Position numbers and translations under genes: made by a program
Assembly (NCBI GenBank): GCA_946902985.2
Contig: CAMPQE020000051.1
Span: 2,170,001-2,234,000, forward strand
Origin: Meconema thalassinum
Taxonomy: Eukaryota; Arthropoda; Insecta; Orthoptera; Tettigoniidae
DNA: 64,000 nucleotides
Reading direction: 5' to 3'
In this document: positions 12,211-23,439 of the stretch, piece by piece
How the letters are laid out: each line of letters begins with the position of its first letter
How positions within the stretch are numbered: the stretch's first letter is position 1
Notes under the pieces: generated by a model
Database searches by the model: none
What the model was told of the DNA's origin: nothing
The model's input: only the letters and a program-made list of their open reading frames with translations

Positions 12211-13380
12211 AAACTGCATGATTAGCCTGGCTCTGCCAAGACTTTTATACTAACTCGCGACAAAGAGATAAAATCCTCGTCTTTTTTATAACTAACTTTT
12301 GAAGCAATAGTCGCACACTTTTGAAACTTATATCTCTGGAAAGCTCGTTTTCTAAACGTAAACTGACTTCTTTGCACATGAAAATCGATCGTACAATTCC
12401 GAGATATTAAATAAAATTTGCTCTTGAGATACGTGGGTGTTGCATTTTATTTGTAATCCGTACCACCTCTGGTCTCGGGGAACTTTTAATTACGTAATGC
12501 TACGTTTGCACTTCTTTCCTAGGCAATTATTATAACCTTTTTCCCCACACAAAAATCTCTATTCTAAAATGATTCACAATTATGTATTTATTTTGTTACT
12601 TTTATGTTCGCAAATGGCTTAAATCTAATTATTCCTCTTCTTTCATAACAGCGCGGTTGCCATTTTACTGCTGCGTAAGATCAATTTCCGAAACTTCTTC
12701 TCGCTCACTCCGAGTGGAATGTTCTTCTCGTTCTATTTATAGTCATGATCGCTCCCTCTCAGTGCGTCACGCATGATATCATTTCCTGGCGGCTCCTGGT
12801 CTCTTGTTATTGCGCCATATGGTAACAGTCCTCCTGCATAAAATCTTTCTAACTCATTCTAAAGACCGTATTTGTCCTTCCTTCTTTTACCAATAAATGA
12901 TGCATTCGACCCTTGAACCAATGTCATATGGGTTCAGTATCAAAATCAATATGCGGAGAGATGCTCCAAAATAATGTCTTTAGGTAGGAGATCACCCGAT
13001 GACAAATATTTCAGGAAGTTTTTCCTGACCACATTAAAATACCGATAAATACATAGTCCATTCGTCCCACCTCTGGTTATTACTAAATATCGTAGTTAGA
13101 ACGAAACCCTTATATAAGTTTTGAAATTACTACACCATGAAACTAGCGCCCAAGATAATCCACAGTTATATCAAAGATTTGTCACCACAGAAAACTGAGA
13201 GAAACCCCTAGTTACACATTACAATTAACATAAAGAAAGAACTGCACAAGGGGGCATACCAACCCCTTAAAATAAAATATTGACTGGTTCATAGTAAATT
13301 ACCATACTACCAAGAAAAGGAAACAAATATAGCATTTCAATAATTTACCAAGTAAATCTTCTTTACGGACGAATGTATGA
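12211..13380. other. unassigned stretch left of the hAT element
   Basis: The DNA is AT-rich without a recognised gene, RNA or repeat. The boundary at 13,380 is set by the hAT target-site duplication. Confidence 0.4.
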
Positions 13381-16226
13381 GATCTAACCAGTGATTTAGT
13401 CGGAAAAAATATTTACAGGAACTCACCTTATTAATTCAGCAATTTCCAAATGGACTCGTATTGAGTGTCAAAATCAGCGGCCTCGTGTTTCCGACAAGTT
13501 TTTTCATCAGCTGAACGTCTCCCCTTTCGTAGCCATGACTTAACATATGGATGAGGGTTAAATAAATGCACAGGAGGTCCTACGCTGCTTATGAAAATAA
13601 GTCCGCTTGATCTTTCAACCAGCAGCCTATTTCTCTTTTCGGTGTGGATCTCATTCATGGTACTGAAAGCTCTTTCAGCTTCTGCTGAAGAGATGGGAAT
13701 GGTCTATACAGTCTTGAATAAAGGTATCAGCTCCAATGGAATTTCCTTGGTCTCGACATACTTTCTAAAAGCATTAATGTACCTCCTCTTGCCTGACATG
13801 TGGAAAAAGTCACAAAGGTTGCCGACACTCTCATCACCATAGCAGATATCCAAAGTATAAGTGGAGGGCCAATTATTTTTGTATAGTACCTTTGAATCAC
13901 TGATAACTTTTGTCATTCTCTCATGTCTCTGCTGACTAGAGCTGGAACCAAGATGAGATGATGTGGACACATTTTCCATAAGCCTGTTATTTAAATTGTT
14001 CACAAGACTTCCGAAAAACTGCTTTATGTCAATTTTTACAACTTTTTTAGAATCATGTAATCCTATGTTTCTAAACTTTTTGTTTTCTGCTGCTTTAAGA
14101 ACTGTTCTGTAGTATTCTCCAGAAGCTGAGTTACACATAGATTCAAACATTTTTATAGTGCGCTTGATTGCATTTTGAGTCTCTGTCAGACTTGCCTCTC
14201 TTTTCTGCAACTCTAATGACAAATCAGCTAACTCAACAAGAACATCATACATAACTGCACTATTTTCTAGAAATTCTACACAAGTTAACATATTTTCTAG
14301 ACCTTGGAATTTTGCCCTTTCTTAGGAGTCTCTCTGGTGGTCATTTTTTGGCCTCACTAAAATGTTTTACTAGAGCACTGTAGTTTTCCCAGACAGCTTT
14401 TACAGTTCTCTGGCTTGAAACTACCCATCTTATTGTAAATATTTTCCCAATCTTCTTAACTCTTTGTTCCAGTGAAGCAGCACAAATGTTGAGTTCCCTT
14501 TGATTTTTGGGAGATATGCTGTATAAAGAATACAATTTGTCAAAGAAAGAATGCAAGTGGTTAACACCTGTAACTTCATTCCTTGTATCAGAAACGGCCA
14601 ATTCCAAGCGATGGTTTAAACAGTGCCAGATTACTATATCTGGAAAAAACTTTAAAACTGTGCTCCAACTCCATTTTTTCTACCTAACATTACAGAGGCC
14701 CCATCACATGCTAGACCAACTATATGTTCTGCCAGAAAGTTTTCATTCATCCCATATAAGAAAGATTCTTCAATACCTCTCGATTAATAACATCTGCTGT
14801 AGTTGATTCAAGTTCTATCAAGTCCCAGAAAAAGGAAACAACTTCAGAGTTATCTGAAAGTGCACATCTCAAACATAATACAAACACAGATTTTACACTA
14901 ACTGTTGTTGATTCGTCAATCATAATACTGATTTTTCTCTGATTTTCTGTTATAGATTTTGCTATTTTATTTCTCATTTCGTGTGAAATGTGTTCAATAA
15001 TATTAACACAACTAAAATTTGTATGAAGAACTCGTCCCACCTCTAGACCATTTAATTGTTGAAGTTCAACACAAGCCTGTAGGTCTACGAAGGGTCTATT
15101 TCTTTTCGCAATTGAGTATGCTGTTCGAAATACTCGAACGGTGGTTTCTAGGTGTTTTACATTCATAGTGTCCAAGCAACTTTCAAATATATTTTTATTG
15201 GATTCTGATTTTTGTAACATAGCTTTTTTGTGAGATTCTGAATTTTTGTGCTCAAATATGTTTTTCCTAAGGCTTGTTTTTTGTTGATTAATATTATTTC
15301 CGTTGGGATGAACCTTGCATTCTACCCATACTTTCATTAGCTTAAGTCCTGCCCCTTTAGAAATTCCTAATCCTAATTTACTTTCCTCTTTACATATATC
15401 GCAGCCTAAATTGTTATTTCCTGCAAATAACCACTTGTTCTCTGACAAAAAATAACGGTACTGAGACTCGTTCCAACAGTCTGGAAAATCTTGTTTTCGG
15501 TAGGTGGGTCCTTGAATTTCACAGTCGATGGTAGAAGGTGTAGAACCATAACCTAGATTCTCCCTTGAATCTGAATCACACGTTTCAGCAACATTTAACC
15601 CAGGGTCTATCTCTATACTCACGTCTTTAATGAAACTAATGTTCTCGGAACTCCATTCAGTTTCGTTTTTACTTGATCCATCACACACCTTTTTAGTATT
15701 CTTTGATTCTTCATCTTCATACCCAGCACGTTTTTTTGAACCCAGCCACTTAAGTAAACTCATTGTCACAAGTTGTGACTCACAACTCACTTTCACAGTC
15801 ACTGGAAAAATCGAAAGGTACTACGGAGCTACTGATGTTCATTAACTGCAGAGAGATTCCATAATATCTGCTTCACAGCAACACATCGATTAAAACATAA
15901 AATAAAACATGGATTCACACAAACATAACGAGCGGAAGAAAGTTGTTGTGCTCATTTCCCGCTCTCCGTATCCAATGGCAGTGTAGCCAAACTTAGAGAA
16001 CCAGAAAAACGCCCAGGAGTGTAAAAGCGACCGTATTTTATGAACATAAAACCGTAAGGTTCGATATTAGTCCGCTAGAATACACCCGTGACGTTTCAGC
16101 GCTATGTATAGATTATAAACGATTTTCTTACTGAATGTAAAATTGTTACGTCATTCTAAAGCGGGAAGATATTTTCCGGAACGGCGTTCCGGCCCGTTCC
16201 GGTCCAACTAAACCACTGGATCTAAC
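13381..16226 (-). mobile_element. full-length hAT-superfamily transposon with 8-bp TSD
   Basis: The element proper spans 13,389-16,218 (2,830 bp). It is bounded by a perfect 8-bp target-site duplication, GATCTAAC, at 13,381-13,388 and 16,219-16,226. The left end reads CAGTGATTTAGTCGG. The right end, on the complementary strand, reads CAGTGGTTTAGTTGG. These imperfect terminal inverted repeats begin with the CAGNG motif usual for hAT elements. The transposase lies inside on the minus strand. TSD length, TIR start and gene content agree, so both boundaries are well supported. GC-rich inverted 'ccggaac' motifs lie just inside the right terminus at 16,170-16,205. Confidence 0.93.
13431..15802 (-). 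pseudogene. hAT transposase (TTF/BED finger, hATC domain), broken
   Basis: This is a DDE transposase of the hAT superfamily, resembling the insect and vertebrate family related to KIAA1586/ZBED-like proteins. The first 351 codons (15,802 to 14,747) are open. They include a TTF/BED-type zinc site with CDIC, a later HKNSESH pair, and ISIMIDESTT carrying the first catalytic Asp. A frameshift near 14,745 precedes a piece reading LACDGASVMLG, the second catalytic region. Further open pieces are at 14,607-14,341 and 14,291-13,704. The last frame, after a stop at 13,701-13,703, holds AEAERAFSTMNEIH and the C-terminal hATC dimerisation region down to 13,431. I count at least two frameshifts and two stops, so it cannot make a full enzyme. 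Confidence 0.88.
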
Positions 16227-16443
16227 ACAGAAGTGAATGCGTATCGAATTATATCTGCGGAATACTTGAAATTGCCAGAGCATATCGCCACACGAAAGAG
16301 TGGTCAATATATCTCACATTTAATGACGCAAAGTAGTCACGTGCTGTTTCTTGACTGGAAGCAATTGAAAGAACACCAAGATAGAAGAATAAACAAATAT
16401 TGTTAGCAAGAGAAGCTCTTTTCCATACAGTATTTGTTTCCAT
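16227..16443. other. short unassigned gap between hAT and 1-kb repeat
   Basis: No feature is recognised. It separates the right hAT target-site duplication from the start of the dispersed repeat. Confidence 0.4.
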
Positions 16444-17464
16444 TTCAGATTAGATTTGTGAATTTGGAGTTTCGATTTTGATTGTTGAGTATAGTACACT
16501 GGAAGGGTACATCATTTGAAAACGAATTTAGAATTGGTGAATTTAATATTTATTTCTAGGTAGATTTTTCCGTTTTATGTCTTATATTCGACGGGAAAGT
16601 TATTTTAAAACCCATTTATAGATTATTCCGCAGGACACTTCATCAGTCCATGCCATGTCGAGTGACAGCTTGCATCCACGCCAGGCGTGGACCAACACCT
16701 TATAGACGTCCACACTTTGCAACGCTCTAACTCTGCAATAAATCATTTGATTGTTCTGCACTTTTCATCGTTTGTTGTTCCATGTCTGTTCCTCACTTAA
16801 ACTGATTTTTATCGCCATCGGACAATTCCTTCCTGGTGCGTCGTTTTCTGTTGTTATTATACAATATATTTCGAGCAAGATTTTTCATTAGTTTGATTTT
16901 ATGCCATGCCTTTCATTACGTGTTTGTCGAAGCTAGATTTTGATAGCGTTTGATGTAATTGGTGATAGAAGTGATACGTTCGTTTGATGGGAATTTGATT
17001 GACCTGATATTCAGTCATCAGATTTAGTTTGTTCTGGTAGACTCATCTCACAGTATTTGTACTAATACTAAGTGTATATGGTGGTTAATCGTCATAATTT
17101 GATATTTCAGATTAATTCACGATAAATGATATGATGTGTTAGTCATTCTCCCACTTATAAATAAATAGCAATTGTCACCGATCATTTCTCATGTATTGTA
17201 GTAGTGAGTAGAGGATCAGAAGGAATATTCATCACATTTCCCCCGCACATCAATTCAAGTACAATTTGGTGGAACCAAATTTCACGTGTCATAATTACTA
17301 TTGTCACTATCTTCATTACTAAGCCAGCAGAAGGCCAACTTCTACACGTCTTGTACTTTCCGCACCAAACCTTTCCTAATAGAAGAAAGCTTTAATTTTT
17401 CATCAGTACGTTCTGAATACACAAATTTGTATTCCCTTAATTGCAATGGTGAGAGGAAGATGGC
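16444..17464 (+). repeat. dispersed ~1-kb repeat, copy 1
   Basis: This stretch aligns with 48,331-49,189 in the same orientation, from 'ttcagat.agatttgtg' to 'ggtgagaggaagatggc'. It contains matching blocks such as 'aaaacgaatttagaattggtgaatt' and 'gttcggtctgaataca'-like pieces. Between 16,627 and 16,872 it carries ~246 bp not present in the other copy, which has a different ~108-bp segment at the same point. No coding motif is evident. On its right it abuts LINE endonuclease sequence abruptly at about 17,464. Confidence 0.75.
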
Positions 17465-19210
17465 CTTACTACCATCATCAACTTCTTCCAATGTGGGTTC
17501 CTTGACTGATTCTGGGTCCGTCTCTACTCCATTTTGTTCCTGTCTGATCTCCTCCCTCTCTCCAACTTCTACCTCACCTTCATATCCAATTTCCGCATTC
17601 AAGAATTCACTAAAATACTCCATCCATCTATTTAACATATCATCTTTACCTCCAAACAAGTTGCCCTCCTTATGTTTACAGAAAGCTGCTCTGGGTTGAA
17701 CTCTCTGGTTTCCTGAGCCATCTTTCTCTCTTCTAACTCCTCAATCCACTACTTCTCAAAATACCTCTTCTTCTTTCTTCATTCCTTGTCCGCTTCCTTT
17801 CCCTTCTCCCTATATTCCTCTACAGTAGTTCTTGCTCTTCTTTGCAACATTCTTCTTCTTGCCTCATTCCTTTCTTCAATCTTCTTTCAACACCCTTCTT
17901 CAAACCAATCCTGCATCCTCAGTTTCTTCTTTCTGCCCAGCACAGTTTCCGCTGTGTTTTGTATTATATCTTTGACCGTCTGCCACTGTTGTTCTATAAT
18001 TTCTCCTTGCTTCTCTTCACTTCATTAAGCTTATTTGTCAAAACTATTGTGTATTGCTGAGCTATACTTTCATTCTTTCATAATTTAGCATCATCAAACC
18101 TATGTATAACAGCTCTCTTAATCTCTCTGTACTTGGCTATCCTTTGTCTATATTTAACTCTTGCGAGATAATGATCACTATCTCCGTCTGCTCCTCGACA
18201 ACTAACCACTTCCAACACATCTGAGGCATGGCGTTTATCTAAAAGCACTTGATCAATTTGGTTTTCTGTTTTCCCATCAGAGGAGCACCATGTCACTTTC
18301 CTTATATCATTCCTTTGCATCCATGTGCTTTTGATAAGCATGTTACTGCCCATAGCAAAATCAATCAGTCTAAGGGGCCGATAACCTCGATGTTAGGCCC
18401 CTTAAAACAACAATTATTATCATCATCATCAATCAGTCTAATACCATTATCATTGGCCACCTCATGTAAACTCTCCTTTCCCGCTGTATTCCTGTAGGCA
18501 ATTTCTCTTCCCACTTGCGCATTAAAGTTCCCCATACCAACCTTAACATCATGCTTTGCCACTCGTGCTAGTTCCTGTTCCAGCTGCTCATAGGAAAGAT
18601 CATTTTATTCCTACTCTGCACCTTCGGTTGGTGCGTATGTACATATGAAGGATATATTGAAGAAACGGGCTTTCACTATTAATACACACATCCTTTCGTT
18701 AACTGACTTAAAATTAAGTATAACATTATAATACTCATTATCAACATGAAAAGCTGTCCCTCAATATCCTCTGTTCCCACAACTATAGAACAGGGTGTAT
18801 GTCCCCGTGGCAAGTATTCCACTTACCTCTTGTATTGCTGCCAGCTTTTATTATATTCCTTCATTTCCATGTTCAAGTTCAATAATCCTCCAGGTCTACT
18901 CTGTGTTCTTACAGTCCATGTCCCAAAATACCAATTCATGTACCGTTTCCGTTGCCAAGGTCGTTTATCCATTTCATCCGTCCGGTTTCCTTTGTACTTT
19001 GGTTCCGTGACAAATGTTCTGGGGTAGGGTTGTTATCCCCACGCCAAACCCCCAAAATGGAGGACCAAGTTACCACTCTTAGTCTGGCCCATCACCTTAG
19101 GCCTGTCCAGTTTGGGTGGCCCTACCAGGAGCCGAAGCTACCGCTGGCATAGCCCCAAGTATCATTTAGGCTCGCAAGCCTCCAAACACCCGGCAATACC
19201 TGATTGCCTT
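17465..19210 (-). pseudogene. non-LTR retrotransposon 5' region and endonuclease, broken
   Basis: The minus strand encodes an apurinic-type endonuclease and the linker to a reverse transcriptase of an insect LINE. From the 5' side there is a leader with 'ggcttcggctcctggtaggg' (about 19,140-19,110). A GTWTVRT-like block follows near 18,930. The nuclease core GNFNAQVGRE lies at about 18,530, where many relatives have GDFNA. Then come TAGKESLHEVANDNGIRLID and SDHYLARVKYR (about 18,180), the catalytic SDH block. The 3' part (17,660-17,465) contains NRWMEYFSEFLNAE, typical of the region before RT. Stops and frameshifts are frequent. A SINE fragment splits the core at 18,373-18,430, and the RT itself is replaced by the 1-kb repeat. 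Confidence 0.8.
18360..18440 (+). mobile_element. 5'-truncated SINE tail inside LINE endonuclease, with TSD
   Basis: The insert is about 58 bp (18,373-18,430). It begins 'aggggccgataacctcg', continues with a GGCCCC block and ends in (ATC)n. It is bounded by the direct repeat ATCAATCAGTCTA, at 18,360-18,372 and 18,428-18,440; the last overlaps the ATC tail. The LINE reading LID resumes on the other side, which confirms that the segment is foreign. I recognise the 3' segment as typical of insect SINEs, without a precise family name. Confidence 0.75.
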
Positions 19211-19739
19211 CTGATAGGTGACGGTACCGGTGGGTGGCATTTTCATCATGCCACAAAAAGAATTAGTTTCTTCCTTTTCCATACCTAGGCACCTCATCCC
19301 GTAGCAAAATCTAATGTTAGCCTCACAAACCCATTTGTTTATAGGTGATGTTTTAAACTTACTCTCTGCTTTGCACTTCTCACAAACAACATGTAGTTTA
19401 TTAACGATGTCAATTCCTTCTGCACCTTCATCGTACAATTGCATAGACCTTGAACTAGAATTGGCACATGTGCAGCTGTTATGTATTGCCTCACTAAGTA
19501 GTTCGATGTCTATTGATCTGAAACCACAATTAGAAGTTTCTTCGAAGCTAATGTCAGTTAAATACCCTCACTGATTCTTTTCTAGAAGTGCAGCTATTCA
19601 AAATTTGTGGGACAATTCCTTTCACTCTACCGGTACTTGCACGTGGAATCCTATTCCTTTTCACTCTTTTAAACACTCTACCACGTATTCTCCCCATATT
19701 TACATTAAAAACAGTAGCCAATAGACCATAATCACACAA
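19166..19739 (-). pseudogene. Mutator-like transposase-domain fragment
   Basis: The minus strand reads MGRIRGRVFKRVKRNRIPRA at about 19,700-19,640, an N-terminal basic motif. After an interval it gives CEKCKAESKFKTSPIN and NIRFCYGMRCLGMEKEE, with FCGMMKMPP at about 19,255. The combination of a C..C pair, 'R..YGMRC.G' and 'FC..M.MPPP' is what I know from the insect Mutator-like transposase-domain proteins. It is spread over two frames (19,739-19,554 and 19,444-19,166) and ends where the LINE leader begins, so the LINE probably inserted into or next to it. Only the N-terminal ~150 residues remain, without the catalytic core. Confidence 0.6.
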
Positions 19740-19962
19740 CTGGAAAACGTTAAAAACAGTAGCCTATAGAACCTAATCACAAAACTGGAAAAAATTATCG
19801 CACAGAATCGCTTATTACAGATAACACACATGTATTAACCTCGTGGTTTCCATGATTACTCAACAACAAACAGCCGGAACAGTTGCCATTTGTCCACAAC
19901 CTTCCGAGCAATAACATCAAACATGTCCTCGCAATAACGGTCAGAGTGGCAAGATATGTACG

Positions 19963-21558
19963 GATTCTAGTCCAGCTCTACTGGTGACCTCAAAAGAGAG
20001 GGCGTGGGGCCATCACGTTTCGATTCTAGTCCAGCTGTACTGGTGACCGCAAAAGAGAGGCCGTGGGGCCATCACGTTTCGATTCTAGTCCAGCTGTACT
20101 GGTGGCCGCAAAAGAGAGGCCGTGGGGCCATCACGTTTCGATTCTGGTCCAGCAGTACTGGTGACCACAAAAGAGAGGCCGTGGTGCCATCACGTTTCGA
20201 TTCTAGTCCAGCTGTACTGGTGGCCGCAAAAGAGAGGGCGTGGGGCCATCACGTTTCGATTCTAGTCCAGCTGTACTGGTGGCAGCAAAAGAGAGGCCGT
20301 GGGGCCATCACGTTTCGATTCTAGTCCAGCTGTACTGGTGGCCGCAAAAGAGAGGCCGTGGGGCCATCACGTTTCGATTCTGGTCCAGCAGTACTGGTGA
20401 CCACAAAACAGAGGCCGTGGGGCCATCACGTTTCGATTCTAGTCCAGCTGTACTGGTGGCCGCAAAAGAGAGGGCGTGGGGCCATCACGTTTCGATTCTA
20501 GTCCAGCTGTACTGGTGGCAGCAAAAGAGAGGCCGTGGGGCCATCACGTTTCGATTCTAGTCCAGCTGTACTGGTGGCCGCAAAAGAGAGGCCGTGGGGC
20601 CATCACGTTTCGATTCTGGTCCAGCAGTACTGGTGACCACAAAAGAGAGGCCGTGGGGCCATCACGTTTCGATTCTAGTCCAGCTGTACTGGTGGCCGCA
20701 AAAGAGAGGGCGTGGGGCCATCACGTTTCGATTCTAGTCCAGCTGTACTGGTGGCAGTAAAAGAGAGGCCGTGGGGCCATCACGTTTCGATTCTAGTCCA
20801 GCTGTACTGGTGGCCGCAAAAGAGAGGCCGTGGGGTCATCACGTTTCGATTCTAGTCCAGCTGTACTGGTGACCGCAAAAGAGAGGCCGTGGGGCCATCA
20901 CGTTTCGATTCTAGTCCAGCTGTACTGGTGGCCGCAAAAGAGAGGCCGTGGGACCATCACGTTTATATTCTAGTCCAGCTGTACTGGTGACCACAAAAGA
21001 GAGGCCGTGGGGCCATCACGTTTCGATTCTAGTCAAGCTGTACTGGAGACCACAAAAGAGAGAGCGTGGGGCCATCACGTTTATATTCTAGTCCAGCTGT
21101 ACTGGTGACCGCAAAAGAGAGGCCGTGGAGCCATCACGTTTCGATTCTAGTCCAGCAGTACTGGAGGCCACAAAAGAGAGGCCGTGGGGCCATCACGTTT
21201 ATATTCTAGTCCAGCTGTACTGGTGACCGCAAAAGAGAGGCCGCGGGGCCATCACGTTTCGATTCTAGTCCAGCTGTACTGGTGGCCGCAAAAGAGAGGC
21301 TGTGGGGCCATCACGTTTCGATTCTAGTCCAGCTGTACTGGTGACCGCAAAAGAGAGGCCGTGGGGCCATCACGTTTATATTCTAGTCCAGCTGTACTGG
21401 TGACCGCAAAAGAGAGGCCGTGGGGCCATCACGTTTCGATTCTAGTCCAGCTGTACTGGTGGCAGCAAAAGAGAGGCCGTGGGGCCATCACGTTTCGATT
21501 CTAGTCCAGCTGTACTGGTGACCACAAAAGAGAGGGCGTGGGGCCATCTCGTTTCGAT
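19963..21558. repeat. 59-bp minisatellite, ~27 copies, with 236-bp higher-order unit
   Basis: The monomer is 59 bp ('atcacgtttcgattctagtc', then 'cagctgtactggtggccgca', then 'aaagagaggccgtggggcc'). In the left half a distinctive variant ('gattctggtccagcagtact') recurs at about 20,139, 20,375 and 20,611, exactly 236 bp (4 x 59) apart, defining a four-monomer higher-order repeat. In the right half another variant ('tttatattctag') recurs at about 20,963, 21,081, 21,199 and 21,376, at multiples of 59. Unit length is not a multiple of three and several frames stay open, so the long reading frames in it (for example 20,004-20,760) are not taken as genes. Confidence 0.95.
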
Positions 21559-22195
21559 TTTTTGACGCCCTTCTTAATGAAGTACAGCAATGAAAATTTG
21601 AGATTGGAATCTTGAAACTAAATTCAATTCTTAGAGAAAATAAACAAAAATCATGACAATTTTACCAACATCCTGCCAGTTCAATTACCTGATTGGCTAT
21701 CACAGGCCATGTGACTTATCAGGCGCACATCTTGTCCCGCTCCCATTGTCACAATTCGACACGCACATTCACGGATTTGGTTGTTGCGAGTGACTCTATC
21801 GTCCCCTGCCATTGCTCCATTGTTCACGTGTCGGCTGCCTGCTTTTAGAACGAGACATTACCGCATCTCTCTTCTCCAAATAAATACAATTTTCTGATTG
21901 GCAACGGTAAGTTCTTTGTCAAAGTCCCTCTCGCTCGACATTCATGCACGTGATGAATACAGGTGGCTTTCCAGGAAACTAGAGATTCTCGATTTTAACA
22001 TTTATAATACAATGCTAATCTCATCAGAAAACATCACCGTTATAAATTTGGATACAGTATCGAACCCAACCTCTTTCAATCCGCAGTCCCACGCATTACC
22101 ATTGCAGCCATGGAAGTTTACAGACTACGCTAAACAGCTGATATATGGGAAGTTTATAGTACAATCAGCGTGCTCCCTCGTATTTTAAAGAACCA
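21559..22195. other. unassigned stretch right of the minisatellite
   Basis: This is unique-looking DNA with a 96-codon frame at 21,898-22,188 that has no recognised motif. The LINE relic starts just after it. Confidence 0.4.
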
Positions 22196-23225
22196 GACTA
22201 TAATGATTTACAGGAAGACGGGAAGACAGAGAGAAAGCGAGTTTGATGAAAATCAATTTTATCTGAGGAGAAAATTAGGAACTAGGGAATCTGTAGTAAG
22301 TGTTAGTTTGAACTTAAAAGGTAGAGTAAGTAAATATACAAGAACGTTCATGGCATTTGAAGAGAGTAAAAAGACTTTTAATAAGGCTGATTGGATAAAG
22401 TTGTTTAGACATACTGAAAAGTATTGGAATATAGTACAGGGAAACGAGGGTGATCTTCAATGAATACAGAAATCAGACGGCAGTTATACAAGCTGAAAAA
22501 CATAAGAGAGAATTTGGTATTCATAAAGGTTTAAGGCAAGGCTGCATCTTATCACCCATAATTTTCAAACTAAACATTGAACAAGCAATGAAGAAAATTT
22601 GAACTGAAATCTTCTAGAATAAAAAATTCAACGAGAAATATTCTCAAACCTGAGCTTTGATATTGACATTCTCATCATAGAAGATTTATTTAGGTATTTT
22701 AATTTGAAAAGGTATGGGCTCGCTCTCGAGGTAGAAAATCAATAAATATAAAATTCAGACGAAGGAAATCTCTAAGACCTATTGACATCAAACAGGCAGC
22801 TGAAGTATGTAGGAGACTTGCTACTTACCTGTCATGTATGGACTCGCTCTCGAGGAAGAAAATCAATAAATATAAAAATATAATTCAAACGAGGGAAATC
22901 CCAAAGCCCTATTGACATCAAACAGGCAGCTGAAGTATGTAGGAGACTTGCTACTTACCTATCATGTATAGACGAAGCAAACAGGATATAAAAAGAATAC
23001 ATTTATACAAAAAATAATTGCGTTGATATTTAACATAGATTTATGTTTTAAGAAAATCTGGGTAGTTGCACTCTAAGAAATTGAATCTTAGACTGTTGAC
23101 GCAGCAAAAAATTAGAGAAAAGAAGCTATAAAAGTGTGATATTACAAGAGAATGATGAATATAGGATTGGTAGATCGAGCAACAAATGAAGAGCTAGTAA
23201 GGAGTTATGATTTTGAAAACGGCTA
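22196..23225 (+). pseudogene. non-LTR retrotransposon RT relic with internal duplication
   Basis: This is a decayed LINE reverse transcriptase on the plus strand. A segment at about 22,520-22,600 reads GLRQGCILSPIIF, the RT 'G.RQGC.LSP' block. The 3' end (about 23,145-23,200) reads like RMMNIGLVDRATNEELV, the post-RT motif also seen in the relic at 5.9-6.4 kb. A ~135-bp direct duplication (22,707-22,835 and 22,840-22,977) repeats the 'tattgacatcaaacaggcag' segment. Many stops and frameshifts are present. No endonuclease or 3' tail was identified. Confidence 0.7.
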
Positions 23226-23439
23226 ATTCACAGGGGAATTTGATAAATACCAAGCAACATCGTCATCATGAGTAAAAATCTGTTAATTCAAGTATCATTT
23301 GCTACATTCATATTCCTATTATTGGAAAACGTGTCTTCAGATGTCCCATATGAGCTTGGTTGATTTCGCATTTACTACATGAGAATCTTCCTCGTCCTTT
23401 ATGGTTTAGGGTGTTTTTTAAATATATCTTCTTTGAGAG

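Noticed and set aside
20004..20760. Overlapping ~100-codon open frames with repetitive protein
   Set aside because: They are translations of the 59-bp satellite. Their starts are exactly 236 bp apart and several frames are open, which is a property of the repeat and not of a gene.
19963..21558. CRISPR-like regular array
   Set aside because: The units are contiguous 59-bp monomers without unique spacers, and the surroundings are clearly eukaryotic.
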